Assembly: GCF_002303885.1 (NCBI RefSeq)
Contig: NZ_MRCM01000008.1
Location: forward strand, 124,001 to 188,000
DNA from: Flavobacterium sp. ACN2
GTDB taxonomy: Bacteria; Bacteroidota; Bacteroidia; Flavobacteriales; Flavobacteriaceae
Length of the DNA: 64,000 bases
Reading direction: 5' to 3'
How positions within the stretch are numbered: the first letter of the stretch is position 1; each line of letters starts with the position of its first letter. Shown one piece after another: positions 25,227-33,487 of this stretch. Made by a program: the position numbers and the translations under genes. A model generated the notes under the pieces. It worked only from the letters and a program-made list of their open reading frames with translations. It searched no databases and was not told the DNA's origin.

Positions 25227-25373
25227 TTATGGATTCCCGTTTCCGCCAGTTTTTTTAGGCTCGTTTTGATTATTTGGATCAATTGGATCGTCACCTCCTT
25301 TAATTTTTTTTAGCTCTTTTCTAGAGATTGCTTCTAATTGAAAATTTCCGAATGCTAATTTGCTATTTTTCAT
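25227..25373 (-). CDS. Double-glycine leader peptide, array copy 3
   Basis: 48-aa peptide, leader ending ELKKIKGG. The mature tail is identical to that of copy 2. Differences lie in the leader (LAFGN for LTFEK), showing that the tail is held more constant than the leader. Confidence 0.82.
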   Translation of the reverse strand: MKNSKLAFGNFQLEAISRKELKKIKGGDDPIDPNNQNEPKKTGGNGNP

Positions 25374-25421
25374 GACTTTTAATTTTTTGGATTAGTTTTT
25401 AAAGAGTTTTTTTTCTATTGC

Positions 25422-25571
25422 TTATGGATTCCCGTTTCCGCCAGTTTTTTTAGGTTCGTTTTGATTATTTGGATCAATAACTGGATCGTCACCTCCTTTA
25501 ATTGTTTTTAGCTCTTTTCTAGAGATTGTTTCTAATTGAAAATTTTCGAATGTTAATTTGCTATTTTTCAT
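25422..25571 (-). CDS. Double-glycine leader peptide, array copy 4
   Basis: 49-aa peptide, leader ending ELKTIKGG. The tail has one inserted Val (DDPVIDPNN) and then matches copies 2 and 3 through KTGGNGNP. Confidence 0.82.
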   Translation of the reverse strand: MKNSKLTFENFQLETISRKELKTIKGGDDPVIDPNNQNEPKKTGGNGNP

Positions 25572-25619
25572 GACTTTTAATTTTTTTTGGATTAGTTTTT
25601 AAAGAGTTTTTTCTATTGT

Positions 25620-25760
25620 TTATGGGTTCCCGTTTCCGCCAGTTTTTTTTGGCTCGTTTACATCATTTGGGTCTATATTTCCCCCTCTAATTATTTTTTG
25701 TTCTTCTTTAGAAAGTTTATCTATTTGAAAATCGCTGAATGTTAATTTTGAATTTTTCAT
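25620..25760 (-). CDS. Double-glycine leader peptide, array copy 5 (diverged)
   Basis: 46-aa peptide, the first of the array in the direction of transcription. The leader reads FQIDKLSKEEQKIIRGG, closer to the classic LSKEEMKxIxGG consensus. The tail starts NIDPNDV but ends in the same NEPKKTGGNGNP as the others, so this 12-residue end is the conserved core of the family. Confidence 0.82.
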   Translation of the reverse strand: MKNSKLTFSDFQIDKLSKEEQKIIRGGNIDPNDVNEPKKTGGNGNP

Positions 25761-26349
25761 GTTTTTGATATTTGTATTATTGAAAATTAGTACTATAAAT
25801 CTTTCATAAATATTTTTTGGCAGTCACATCAGATGCGATAAAAAACAGCGCTAAAAATTGATTATGTAAAGTTTTTTGGGTTTATTTTTTGGTCTTTAAA
25901 AGCAGTAGAAAAAGAGATTTATTTATAAGTTAATTCCGATTTTTTAAAATTGTTTTTCTTTGCTTTTTTGGGAGTGTTTTTTGTTCTTTTGGAGGATCAA
26001 TTATGGACTAAATTGGTCATTTTTTGCATCCTCTTTTTATGATTTTTTTCTTGTAAAATCACCTCTTTTTTAGGGCCTATTTTTCATGTTTATTAATGTT
26101 TAGATTATTACTTATCCAAAACTAGATAAAAAGCGAAACCGTTAATCGAAAATGGGCTTTTGAAGCTTTTTGATAAATAAATAAACATTTAAAGTCTTGT
26201 ATTTCAACATGTTGTCGTGGTTACTATACTTGGTATAATTTATAAATTGTATGTGGTATAATTAATAAAATGTATGTGTTCATGCGATTTTAATCAATAA
26301 AAACCCCAATCTTTGCAGTGTAATTATGATTTAAAAACGATCCAAAACG
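25761..26349. promoter_or_regulatory. 589-bp divergent regulatory region with a 23-bp tandem direct repeat
   Basis: No gene was found here. It must hold the promoters of the minus-strand peptide array and the plus-strand VKOR/peptide genes. Two adjacent direct repeats (26231-26253 and 26254-26276, 21 of 23 bases identical, beginning TGGTATAATT) overlap a small dyad TATAC-TTG-GTATA (26225-26237). The 23-bp period, about two helical turns, suits a dimeric or multimeric regulator. No perfect TAnnTTTG motif was found for the array. Confidence 0.5.
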
Positions 26350-27906
26350 ATGTTAAAGCTGGTCCAAAAATTTCTGCAAATCAATCGCTACTCAGATATC
26401 AAAAATGAGTTTAAGGATCTGTTTTTGTCACATCCAAATTATCCGAGTTTGTTTGCCATTACAGACTCGTTTGATTTGCTTTCTGTAGAGAACGCAGCAG
26501 TGAGAGTTTCGAAAGAGCAGATTGAAGATTTGCCTTCAAACTTTTTGGCTTATTTTAAAGACGAATTAATACTGGTAGAAAAAATTAAAAGCGGCGTTAG
26601 AATCACAACAACAAAAAAAGGAACTCAAAAATTATCTTATGATAAATTCCTTTTAGACTGGAATGGTGTAATTGTAGCTATTGAACCAAACAATGTTGTA
26701 GCAAGAGATAATCTTAAAATAGAATACAATTGGTTGAAATATTTTCTGCCTCTTGCCCTAGTAGCTGGATTATCTTTCTTCTTTAATCGTTTTGATTTGT
26801 TTAGCGCTTCCTTTTTGGTAACATCAGTACTAGGTTTTGTTGTAAGCATATTTATTGTACAGGAGAAATGGGGAGTTAAAAACACCGTAATTTCAAAATT
26901 CTGTAATTTAAGTTCAAATTCTTCTTGCCATTCTGTAATAAGTTTCAATGATGATATTGCAAATAGATGGTTGAGTTTTTCAGATTTGCCATTGCTTTTC
27001 TTTGGATCAAGCATCATTGCCATATTAGTTCAGCCTTTAAGTTCGGCTATTTTTATTGGATTCTTAAGTCTATTAGCCATTCCAATAATAGTTTGTTCGA
27101 TCTGGATTCAGAAATTCGAGATTCAAAAATGGTGTATAATGTGTTTAGCAATATCATTCTTAATCTTGGTTCAAAGTATTGTTTGGTTTTCATCAGATCT
27201 TTTTACATTGAGTTTTAGTTTTAATGCCATTTTTCCTTATGTATTTTCTTTATTGCTTTTAATTCCGATCTGGGCGACAGTTAAAGTGATGATTAAAAAA
27301 ATGCTTGATAATGAGAACTCTTTAAAAGAGCTTAAAAAATTTAAAAGAAATTATTCGCTATTAAATTTCTTATCTAAAAAAGTAAAATATACAAAAGGAT
27401 TTGAAGATTTAAGAGGCTTGACATTTGGCAATAAAAATGCAGGAGTTAGACTTTCTGTAATTCTTAGCCCAAGTTGCGGACATTGTTATAAAACTTTTCA
27501 AGAAGCTTTTGATTTAGTATTGAAGTTTCCAGACAAAATATTTTTGAATGTTCTCTTTAATATTAATCCAGAAAATAACGACAATCCTTACAAAGCAGTT
27601 GTAGAAAGACTATTAACAATTAATAGAACAACGCCAGGAAAAACAGTTGAAGCAATCTCAGATTGGTATATCAAGAGAATGGTTCACAAAAAATGGCTTA
27701 AAAAATGGAATGTTGATTCTGTAAGCATGATGATAAATCAGGAAATTCAGAAACAATACGATTGGTGCTCTATGAACAATTTTAATTATACACCTATTAA
27801 AATTGTCAATGAAAGGCTGTTTCCAAATGAATATGAATTGAACGAATTGAAATATTTCTTAAATGATTTTGTTGAGGAAGTTCAAGTTTTAGAGAAGACA
27901 GCATAA
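26350..27906 (+). CDS. C39-like / VKOR / thioredoxin fusion protein (disulfide-forming), copy 1
   Basis: 518-aa membrane protein in three parts. Residues 1-115 resemble a C39 peptidase fold without the catalytic Cys (SHPNYPSLFAITDSFD). Then comes a multi-helix VKOR domain with Cys185, Cys193 and the active-site pair Cys262-Cys265 (WCIMC). Last is a thioredoxin-like domain with CGHC at 376-379 (ILSPSCGHC). VKOR-Trx fusions oxidise substrate cysteines and pass electrons to quinone. Here the enzyme most likely forms disulfides in the Cys-rich peptides encoded next to it; the inactive C39-like part may bind leaders. Both of these are inference. It is the first gene of the plus-strand peptide operon and a paralogue of the gene at 31884. 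Confidence 0.88.
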   Translation: MLKLVQKFLQINRYSDIKNEFKDLFLSHPNYPSLFAITDSFDLLSVENAAVRVSKEQIEDLPSNFLAYFKDELILVEKIKSGVRITTTKKGTQKLSYDKFLLDWNGVIVAIEPNNVVARDNLKIEYNWLKYFLPLALVAGLSFFFNRFDLFSASFLVTSVLGFVVSIFIVQEKWGVKNTVISKFCNLSSNSSCHSVISFNDDIANRWLSFSDLPLLFFGSSIIAILVQPLSSAIFIGFLSLLAIPIIVCSIWIQKFEIQKWCIMCLAISFLILVQSIVWFSSDLFTLSFSFNAIFPYVFSLLLLIPIWATVKVMIKKMLDNENSLKELKKFKRNYSLLNFLSKKVKYTKGFEDLRGLTFGNKNAGVRLSVILSPSCGHCYKTFQEAFDLVLKFPDKIFLNVLFNINPENNDNPYKAVVERLLTINRTTPGKTVEAISDWYIKRMVHKKWLKKWNVDSVSMMINQEIQKQYDWCSMNNFNYTPIKIVNERLFPNEYELNELKYFLNDFVEEVQVLEKTA

Positions 27907-27969
27907 AAAAACAGAAATTTCGACTGTTAAAATAGAAAAAGTGAATCCCCCGATTTAAAACCTGCAGTT

Positions 27970-28152
27970 ATGTTAAAGAATATTTTGAAATTGAAAGGTG
28001 CAGTAGAATTGACTGCAAATGAGCTGAAAACAATGAATGGAGATCATGCTCCTATTTGTGAAGATGGATTTAAAGCGAAAAGATGTACAGAATTTGGAAC
28101 TGTGAAAGCACATTGGAACTGCATACCAAATAGTTACGTCGGAAGTTGTTAA
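27970..28152 (+). CDS. Cys-containing leader peptide (GD site), candidate precursor 1
   Basis: 60-aa peptide, 63 bases after the VKOR gene. Leader MLKNILKLKGAVELTANELK then TMNGD, where Gly-Asp takes the place of Gly-Gly. The predicted core of about 35 residues has four Cys (ICEDG, KRCTE, WNCIP, GSC at the end), suiting two disulfides. The leader is homologous to those at 28221 and 28414. Confidence 0.75.
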   Translation: MLKNILKLKGAVELTANELKTMNGDHAPICEDGFKAKRCTEFGTVKAHWNCIPNSYVGSC

Positions 28153-28220
28153 GGAATAAATAGTAAGCATCAAGTTATTAGGGATTTGAGGCTTAAACTC
28201 AAAAATGTAAATAACCAGTT

Positions 28221-28355
28221 ATGTTAGAAAAAATTTTAAAAAGCAAAGAAACAAGAAAGCTGACAAAAAAAGAGCAGAAAAGCATTTTAGGAAGTGAGTA
28301 TTCACAAGAACTGAATTGCAATGACACAGCTGTCGAGAAATATTATGCTTGCTAA
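28221..28355 (+). CDS. Short leader peptide (GS site), candidate precursor 2
   Basis: 44-aa peptide with leader MLEKILKSKETRKLTKKEQK and the cleavage-type sequence SILGS. The core of about 20 residues has two Cys (LNCND and a terminal C), which could form a single disulfide ring. It lies in line between precursors 1 and 3 on the same strand. Confidence 0.7.
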   Translation: MLEKILKSKETRKLTKKEQKSILGSEYSQELNCNDTAVEKYYAC

Positions 28356-28413
28356 TTTTAATGTTTAGATAGTAACAATCAAACACTGTTATTATATAAA
28401 AAAGGTATTAATT

Positions 28414-28605
28414 ATGTTAAAGAAGATTTTAAAACTCGAAGGTGCTCAGTACATTAACAAAAATGTACAGAAGACCATGAAGGGAGGAATTCCAGATTGT
28501 TGGGTTTATGCTTTGGAAGCAGGATGCATTTTAATACCGTTAGGCGAAACTTGTCCGCTAAATACATCATCGGGTATTTGTGATACAAGTCGTCTTTGTT
28601 GTTGA
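28414..28605 (+). CDS. Cys-rich double-glycine peptide, candidate precursor 3
   Basis: 63-aa peptide, leader MLKKILKLEGAQYINKNVQK then TMKGG, a classic double-glycine site. The core of about 38 residues has six Cys (PDCW, AGCI, ETCP, GICD and a final CC). It ends a run of three precursors sharing the ML-K-ILK leader start, closed by the terminator at 28831. Confidence 0.8.
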   Translation: MLKKILKLEGAQYINKNVQKTMKGGIPDCWVYALEAGCILIPLGETCPLNTSSGICDTSRLCC

Positions 28606-28707
28606 TTTTTAACTTTTTTTAAAAGTAATACGATATAGCCTTATTTAGAATTTAGTCATGTTTTTTTTGAATGTATAGGCGCTCGATCGTGGAACATTGA
28701 GCAAATT

Positions 28708-28795
28708 CTCAGTATTGATGATTGGTACTGAGATTCTTAGGAGTTGGTCGCTGTGTTAATTTTATTTGGTTAGGGTAACCGCGACCATGTCCTAA
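28708..28795 (+). other. Structured intergenic stretch, possible RNA element
   Basis: Two stem-loops in a 415-base gap without genes: CTCAGTA / TACTGAG (28708-28714, 28726-28732), then a longer stem of 13 matches in 15 (28737-28751 with 28781-28795). No coding frame was seen. It could be a small RNA, a UTR structure or a decayed repeat. Confidence 0.4.
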
Positions 28796-28830
28796 AGAAA
28801 TTGTGTTGCTAAAATTTGTTTTTAAATACG

Positions 28831-28866
28831 AAACAGAGAAGATTATATCTTCTCTGTTTTTTTATG
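28831..28866 (+). terminator. Terminator after the first peptide operon
   Basis: Perfect 13-bp stem AAACAGAGAAGAT / ATCTTCTCTGTTT with loop TAT and a T tract. Confidence 0.85.
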
Positions 28867-28943
28867 TTAAAATTTAAATATTGCTATTTTGTAAGTTTAA
28901 AAGTATTATATTTATAATAATCATAAGTTTAATCTTAAAATTA

Positions 28944-28951
28944 TAAATTTG
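28944..28951 (+). promoter_or_regulatory. Candidate -7 element TAAATTTG for precursor 4
   Basis: Exact TAnnTTTG match, 70 bases before the ATG at 29021 and after the previous terminator. No clear TTG is seen at -33. Confidence 0.4.
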
Positions 28952-29020
28952 ATCGCGAGCAAATCATAAAACTTTAAAATTATCTATGAGTTATTTCCTA
29001 ACTATAACATTTTTAAAATT

Positions 29021-29170
29021 ATGAAAAATTTACAAAAATTTGGTAAAGCTTTAAGCAAAGCTGAAATGAAGAGTATTAATGGCGGATTTTCTTGCTCTTG
29101 CAATGGTCGTTATCTAGGAGAGTATTCTTCTGCTAGCGCATGTTGCTCTGCTTGCAATGTAAGTTGCTAA
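29021..29170 (+). CDS. Cys-rich double-glycine peptide, candidate precursor 4
   Basis: 49-aa peptide with the textbook leader FGKALSKAEMKSINGG and a 27-residue core FSCSCNGRYLGEYSSASACC..., in all six Cys (SCSC, CC, AC and a C-terminal SC). Its leader differs in sequence from precursors 1-3 and matches the double-glycine bacteriocin leader consensus best. It is Ser-rich as well (seven Ser in the core), so both disulfide and O- or S-glycosyl modification are possible. It has its own promoter and a downstream partial terminator, consistent with high expression relative to the following genes. Confidence 0.85.
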   Translation: MKNLQKFGKALSKAEMKSINGGFSCSCNGRYLGEYSSASACCSACNVSC

Positions 29171-29183
29171 ATTACAGAGTAGG

Positions 29184-29215
29184 GTAAGGAGGCAACTCCT
29201 TACTCTTTATTAATT
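29184..29215 (+). terminator. Weak terminator or attenuator behind precursor 4
   Basis: Stem GTAAGGAG / CTCCTTAC (29184-29191, 29196-29203) followed by a broken T run. It could let only some transcripts continue into the maturation genes, keeping peptide mRNA in excess. Confidence 0.45.
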
Positions 29216-29261
29216 TTTCTTTTAATCAGCAACAAAGCCTTCAGAATTATCTTAAATTATT

Positions 29262-30824
29262 ATGACTATAAGTATTTATAAATATAAACAAAGACTACTA
29301 GTTTTGTTTCTTGTGCTATTTTTTAACCAGGAAATTTTTTCGCAAAATAATGCAGTTATTCTAGGCAAAGGTTTTGATAAACAAAATGGCAAACTTCTTA
29401 AAGTAGCAAAACCAATTGGAAATTATCCTAAAAGTTTTTATAAAAAAAATGGCGACGATATAAAAGTTGAAAATGGCCAATTTGTAAAAAAATTAGAATT
29501 AGATTCTAATGGCTTTATTACAGTTTATGAAGATCCGTATATGTTTGGAAGTTTTTCTTTTTTTGTAGAGAAAGGAGATTCCATAATAATAGAACAAAAA
29601 AAAGATAGAATTGAAATAAGCGGGAATAATTCAGCTTTTAATAACCTTTATACAAATAATTCATACTTAAAATTAAGTGCAGATAGCGTTTTTGATGTTT
29701 TGACGGTTTTAAAAAAGTACAAAAATGCAGATGATGTTATTAAAAATGTAGATATTCAAAAACAAAAAATATTTAATTTTTACAAAGTTTTAAACAAAGA
29801 GAAAAAAATTAGTGCGAATTGTTTAAAAGCAGTTAATGCTGAAATAGAGGGGCGAATTAATTTTTTTGCGGGTAATTATTCAGAAAACGGAAGAAATGAG
29901 GAAACGAAAAAAAAATTAGGATTAGCATTTGATACAAAAGAAGCTCAAAAATTAGTTGAGTTTTATAATTCAAAGTATTCTGTATTCAACGAAAATAGTT
30001 TGTATAGTACCATATTGGATCAAAACCTCTATATGACGGGTTGGAATATGGAAGCACAGGCCAAAAAAACAAATAAAAAAGTCAATAGTTTTTGGAATCA
30101 ATTTGATGAGCTATTTAAAAGTTGCAGATCAAATTTTGGTGTAATTGATTTTGTAGAGCCCGAACAATACAAAGAAATATATATTGCAAGTTGTATTTTT
30201 GAGTCAATACGATTCAATTGTGTAAAAAATAAAAAAGACTTAATAGCTGTTTACAGGGCCTTTATAAAAAAATATCCTGAAAGCAATTATAATATGATAA
30301 TTGAGAATCTTCTTTTTGAAGATGATCTAAAACAAAAGGAGAATAATAATTCTCCAATAGGAAGTTTAAGTTCGTATGACTCAACTGTTGGGTTGTCGAT
30401 TTCAAATAGCCTTATTGATGAAAAGAAATCCTTTGAGGAGGCAATTGCTGAAAAATATCCAAATCAAAATTTGTTCATTGATTTTTGGGCAACATATTGC
30501 TCTCCATGTATTAAACAATTTGAATATAATGACGAACTGCATCTGTTTTTAGGCAAACAGGATATTAAAACGATGTATGTGACTATTGATAACGAAGCAA
30601 GTGTTGATTTATGGAAGAAAATGATTAACGACTACGGTTTAGTTGGGTATCATTATTTTGCAAGCGAGATCTATAGAAATGAAAAAATAATGAAAGCAGT
30701 TATTGATTATGTGCCTCATTATTTTGTTTATAATTACAAAACAAAAAAAATAACTTTAGTTGAAGGTTATCCAAGCGAGAAACAAAAATTTTATGATAAA
30801 ATAACGGCTTCCCTTATTAAATAA
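29262..30824 (+). CDS. Exported TlpA-like thioredoxin-domain protein
   Basis: 520-aa exported protein. It has an N-terminal signal sequence (RLLVLFLVLFFNQEIFSQ), a long N-terminal region resembling the beta-rich domain of TlpA/AhpC-type Bacteroidota thioredoxins, and a C-terminal thioredoxin fold with FIDFWATYCSPC as redox centre and the cis-Pro region VDYVPHYFVY. It would act in the periplasm as a disulfide oxidase, reductase or isomerase. Placed between precursor 4 and the glycosyltransferase-like gene, it probably helps fold the Cys-rich peptides; two of the five sublancin-type maturation proteins are also thiol oxidoreductases. Confidence 0.85.
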   Translation: MTISIYKYKQRLLVLFLVLFFNQEIFSQNNAVILGKGFDKQNGKLLKVAKPIGNYPKSFYKKNGDDIKVENGQFVKKLELDSNGFITVYEDPYMFGSFSFFVEKGDSIIIEQKKDRIEISGNNSAFNNLYTNNSYLKLSADSVFDVLTVLKKYKNADDVIKNVDIQKQKIFNFYKVLNKEKKISANCLKAVNAEIEGRINFFAGNYSENGRNEETKKKLGLAFDTKEAQKLVEFYNSKYSVFNENSLYSTILDQNLYMTGWNMEAQAKKTNKKVNSFWNQFDELFKSCRSNFGVIDFVEPEQYKEIYIASCIFESIRFNCVKNKKDLIAVYRAFIKKYPESNYNMIIENLLFEDDLKQKENNNSPIGSLSSYDSTVGLSISNSLIDEKKSFEEAIAEKYPNQNLFIDFWATYCSPCIKQFEYNDELHLFLGKQDIKTMYVTIDNEASVDLWKKMINDYGLVGYHYFASEIYRNEKIMKAVIDYVPHYFVYNYKTKKITLVEGYPSEKQKFYDKITASLIK

Positions 30825-30832
30825 ATTAGAGC

Positions 30833-31921
30833 ATGGATAATCCTAAGAAAATAGCTTTGCTATATCCTTACTATGGAAAATTTCCATGGTATTTTAAATT
30901 TTTCATTGAATCATGTAAGTACAATCCGTCAGTAGATTTTATAATTTTCACAGATATAAAAATTAATGACGAACTGCCGAAAAATATAATTGTAATTGAA
31001 TACTCATTTTTAGAATTGAAAAAATTAATAAGTGAGAAAATTGGCTTTTCTGTTTCATTGAATTCTCCTTATAAATTATGTGATTTTAAGCCCGCATATG
31101 GAGTAATTTTTTCAGAATTTATTACTGATTATGACTTTTGGGGACATGGAGACATTGATTTAATCTTCGGAAATATAAGGACATTTATGACCGATGAGAT
31201 TTTAGATAATTTTGATGTGGTCTGTGTTCGGGATGAATACGTTACAGGTTTTTTTACTTTGTTTAGAAATAATGAATTTGTAAATAAATTATATGAGGAA
31301 AGTAAAGATTATAAGTTTGTTTTTCAGAACGAAAAAAACTTTGTATTTGATGAATGCGGCAACTTGTTTTCAGAGCTTCAAGCGGGAGAATCTATTTTTG
31401 AATTAGAATCGGAAATAGAAACAATGACTCATGTGATAAAAAGACTTAATCAGGAAGAAAAAATTAGAGCTTATTTTGATTTCTTTGTTGTTGAAGGTGT
31501 TCCAGGAAATTTACTTTGGGATAATGGTACGCTTAGCTTTAAAGATCAGTACGAAATACTATTGTATCATTTAATCTCATTTAAGAATTTTCCACACTTT
31601 GTGCCTTTTTTTTGGAAAAAAGTACCTTCAAAATTTTATATCGGTAAGAATTACTTTTCCTCTTATCCTGAGAAATCCTTTAGAATTAAGTTCTATAAGA
31701 TATTCTTTGAATTCTATTTAAGCATTTTAAATCTAAAAGAGGCATTTTCGAGATGGCTTGAAAATTTAAAAATATCTACATTATTATTTTTTAATAAAAA
31801 CGCATATGACGTAACAGAGGTAGTTATAATCATAGATAACAAAAAAACAAGAAAGGTAAAAAGGTTAGAAAAAAAACAAATTAATGGAAAAGCTTCTAAA
31901 GAGATTTTTAGTATTAAATGA
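30833..31921 (+). CDS. DUF6625-type glycosyltransferase-like protein
   Basis: 362-aa cytoplasmic protein resembling the DUF6625 family, GT-A-type glycosyltransferase relatives usually found in polysaccharide loci. Visible: the start IALLYPYYGKFPWYFKFFIESC, FIIFTD, SPYKLCDFKPAYG, and FWGHGDIDLIFGN, whose Asp-Ile-Asp could be the metal-binding DxD. It starts 8 bases after the TlpA-like gene and overlaps the next VKOR gene by 38 bases, so it is firmly in the peptide operon and not in a polysaccharide cluster. Modification of the Ser/Cys-rich precursor by a sugar is a reasonable guess. Confidence 0.78.
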   Translation: MDNPKKIALLYPYYGKFPWYFKFFIESCKYNPSVDFIIFTDIKINDELPKNIIVIEYSFLELKKLISEKIGFSVSLNSPYKLCDFKPAYGVIFSEFITDYDFWGHGDIDLIFGNIRTFMTDEILDNFDVVCVRDEYVTGFFTLFRNNEFVNKLYEESKDYKFVFQNEKNFVFDECGNLFSELQAGESIFELESEIETMTHVIKRLNQEEKIRAYFDFFVVEGVPGNLLWDNGTLSFKDQYEILLYHLISFKNFPHFVPFFWKKVPSKFYIGKNYFSSYPEKSFRIKFYKIFFEFYLSILNLKEAFSRWLENLKISTLLFFNKNAYDVTEVVIIIDNKKTRKVKRLEKKQINGKASKEIFSIK

Positions 31922-33425
31922 TTATAAATATTTAACTGAAGAGTTTACTGACCTATTTTTATCTCATCCTAATTATCCTAGTTTGTTTGCTATAAATGAT
32001 ACTTTAGATATGCTAAAGATTGAAAATATAGCAACTCGAATTTCTATCGATCAATTTGAAGATTTACCAGATTCTTTTTTAGCATTAATAAATGAATCTA
32101 GTATATCTGAAGAGCTAGTGTTAATAGAAAAGAAAGATTTAAATATTTTAGTTCATTATAAAAATCAAAATTCAATCATATTAAATCGGAATGAGTTTAA
32201 TGACATTTGGACTGGAATTGTTCTTGGTTTAGAGGCAAATACAGAAAAAAAAGGTAATGCTAATATCAAAAGCAAGTATTGGTTTTATCTTGTGCCAACA
32301 GTTTTTATATTTGGTTTTATATTTTATAATTCATTTAATTGGATCAATTTAGTTTTTTTCTTTTCTACACTAGTTGGTCTTATATTTAGCATCTTTATAA
32401 TTCAGGAAAAGTTTAATTTGACAGAAGAGTCATTGTTTAAATTTTGTTCTTTAAGTAAAGAAGTATCATGTAATAGTGTTATAAAATCAGATCAACAATT
32501 CTTTTTTGGACTTTTAAGTTTTTCTGATTTACCTCTGATTTTTTTCGGAAGTAGCTTCTTTAGTTTTATTTTTGACACATATAAAGCAACTCTCACTATT
32601 GGGATGTTAAGTATTGTTGCAATTCCATTTATTTTATATTCTATTTGGTTGCAAAAAGTAAAACTAAAAAAATGGTGTTTACTGTGTTTGATAATATCAT
32701 GTATTCTACTATTTAATGCAGGCTTTTATTATTCGGTTTTATTTGAGGGAAATTTTTATTCTTATAGTATTTACTTTGAGTATATAATCTCTTTAGTTCT
32801 TGTGATGTCATCTTGGTTGATAATAAAGCCAATTATTTCTAAAAATATAGATTTAAATACACAAAATAAGGAATTAAAACGATTTAAGCGTAATTATAAA
32901 ATATTCAAAATACTAACGGATTCAAGGCTTGTTTTAGAAGAGAAATTTCATAATCTTGATAAGATATTTGTAGGGAATTCAGGTGCTAAAATCGAGCTAA
33001 ATTTAATTTTGAGTCCAAATTGTAAATATTGTCATATTGCTTTTAAAGAAGGTGTAGATTTGGTAAAGAATTATCCTGATAAAATATCTTTGAGCATTTT
33101 GTTTAATATTAATAAAGACAATCCATCGGTAACTATTCCATGCAAAATTTTACAAATCAAGAAAAATAATCCTGAAAAAGTTGCTGAAGCACTATCTGAC
33201 TGGCATATTGATAATCTTCCAATAGAAGATTGGAATAAGAAATGGGATATAGTTATAGAAGATGAGACTAAAGTACAAATCCAGACACAATATGATTGGT
33301 TTGAAAAAAATGGATTCAATTCTGTACCTGTAAAATTAATAAATGGAAGTATCTATCCTTCTGAATATGATTTGCTGGATCTGAAATATTTTATTAGTGA
33401 AATGGCAGAGGACGCAATATCATAG
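31884..33425 (+). CDS. C39-like / VKOR / thioredoxin fusion protein, copy 2
   Basis: 513-aa paralogue of the protein at 26350, with the same three parts: C39-like N-terminus without Cys (FLSHPNYPSLFAINDTLD), VKOR helices with Cys188, Cys196 and Cys265-Cys268 (WCLLC), and a thioredoxin domain with CKYC at 380-383. The start is the ATG at 31884, inside the end of the previous gene; the alignment of its first residues with copy 1 supports this 38-base overlap. Two such enzymes in one locus suggest separate substrate sets (precursors 1-3 versus 4), which is inference. Confidence 0.87.
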   Translation: MEKLLKRFLVLNDYKYLTEEFTDLFLSHPNYPSLFAINDTLDMLKIENIATRISIDQFEDLPDSFLALINESSISEELVLIEKKDLNILVHYKNQNSIILNRNEFNDIWTGIVLGLEANTEKKGNANIKSKYWFYLVPTVFIFGFIFYNSFNWINLVFFFSTLVGLIFSIFIIQEKFNLTEESLFKFCSLSKEVSCNSVIKSDQQFFFGLLSFSDLPLIFFGSSFFSFIFDTYKATLTIGMLSIVAIPFILYSIWLQKVKLKKWCLLCLIISCILLFNAGFYYSVLFEGNFYSYSIYFEYIISLVLVMSSWLIIKPIISKNIDLNTQNKELKRFKRNYKIFKILTDSRLVLEEKFHNLDKIFVGNSGAKIELNLILSPNCKYCHIAFKEGVDLVKNYPDKISLSILFNINKDNPSVTIPCKILQIKKNNPEKVAEALSDWHIDNLPIEDWNKKWDIVIEDETKVQIQTQYDWFEKNGFNSVPVKLINGSIYPSEYDLLDLKYFISEMAEDAIS

Positions 33426-33487
33426 TAATTTTATACTCTTTTGTAAGTATTTTAGATTATATTGCTGACAATAAATTTGAATGAAAA

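Larger units (their letters stand above)
24837..25760 (-). repeat. Tandem array of five ~190-bp units, each one peptide gene plus spacer
   Basis: Start codons lie at 25760, 25571, 25373, 25182 and 24989, giving periods of 189, 198, 191 and 193 bases. Both the coding part and the 45-50 base spacer (A/T-rich, with a shared ATTAGTTTTTA block) are conserved, so the array arose by tandem duplication of a complete gene unit. Copy 5 (nearest the divergent promoter region) is the most diverged in sequence; copy 1 has lost its ATG. Confidence 0.92.

Noticed and set aside
24837..25760. Regular ~190-bp repeats considered as a CRISPR-like or satellite array
   Set aside because: Each unit contains an intact short reading frame with a leader/core layout and codon-level conservation; unit and spacer lengths do not fit CRISPR.
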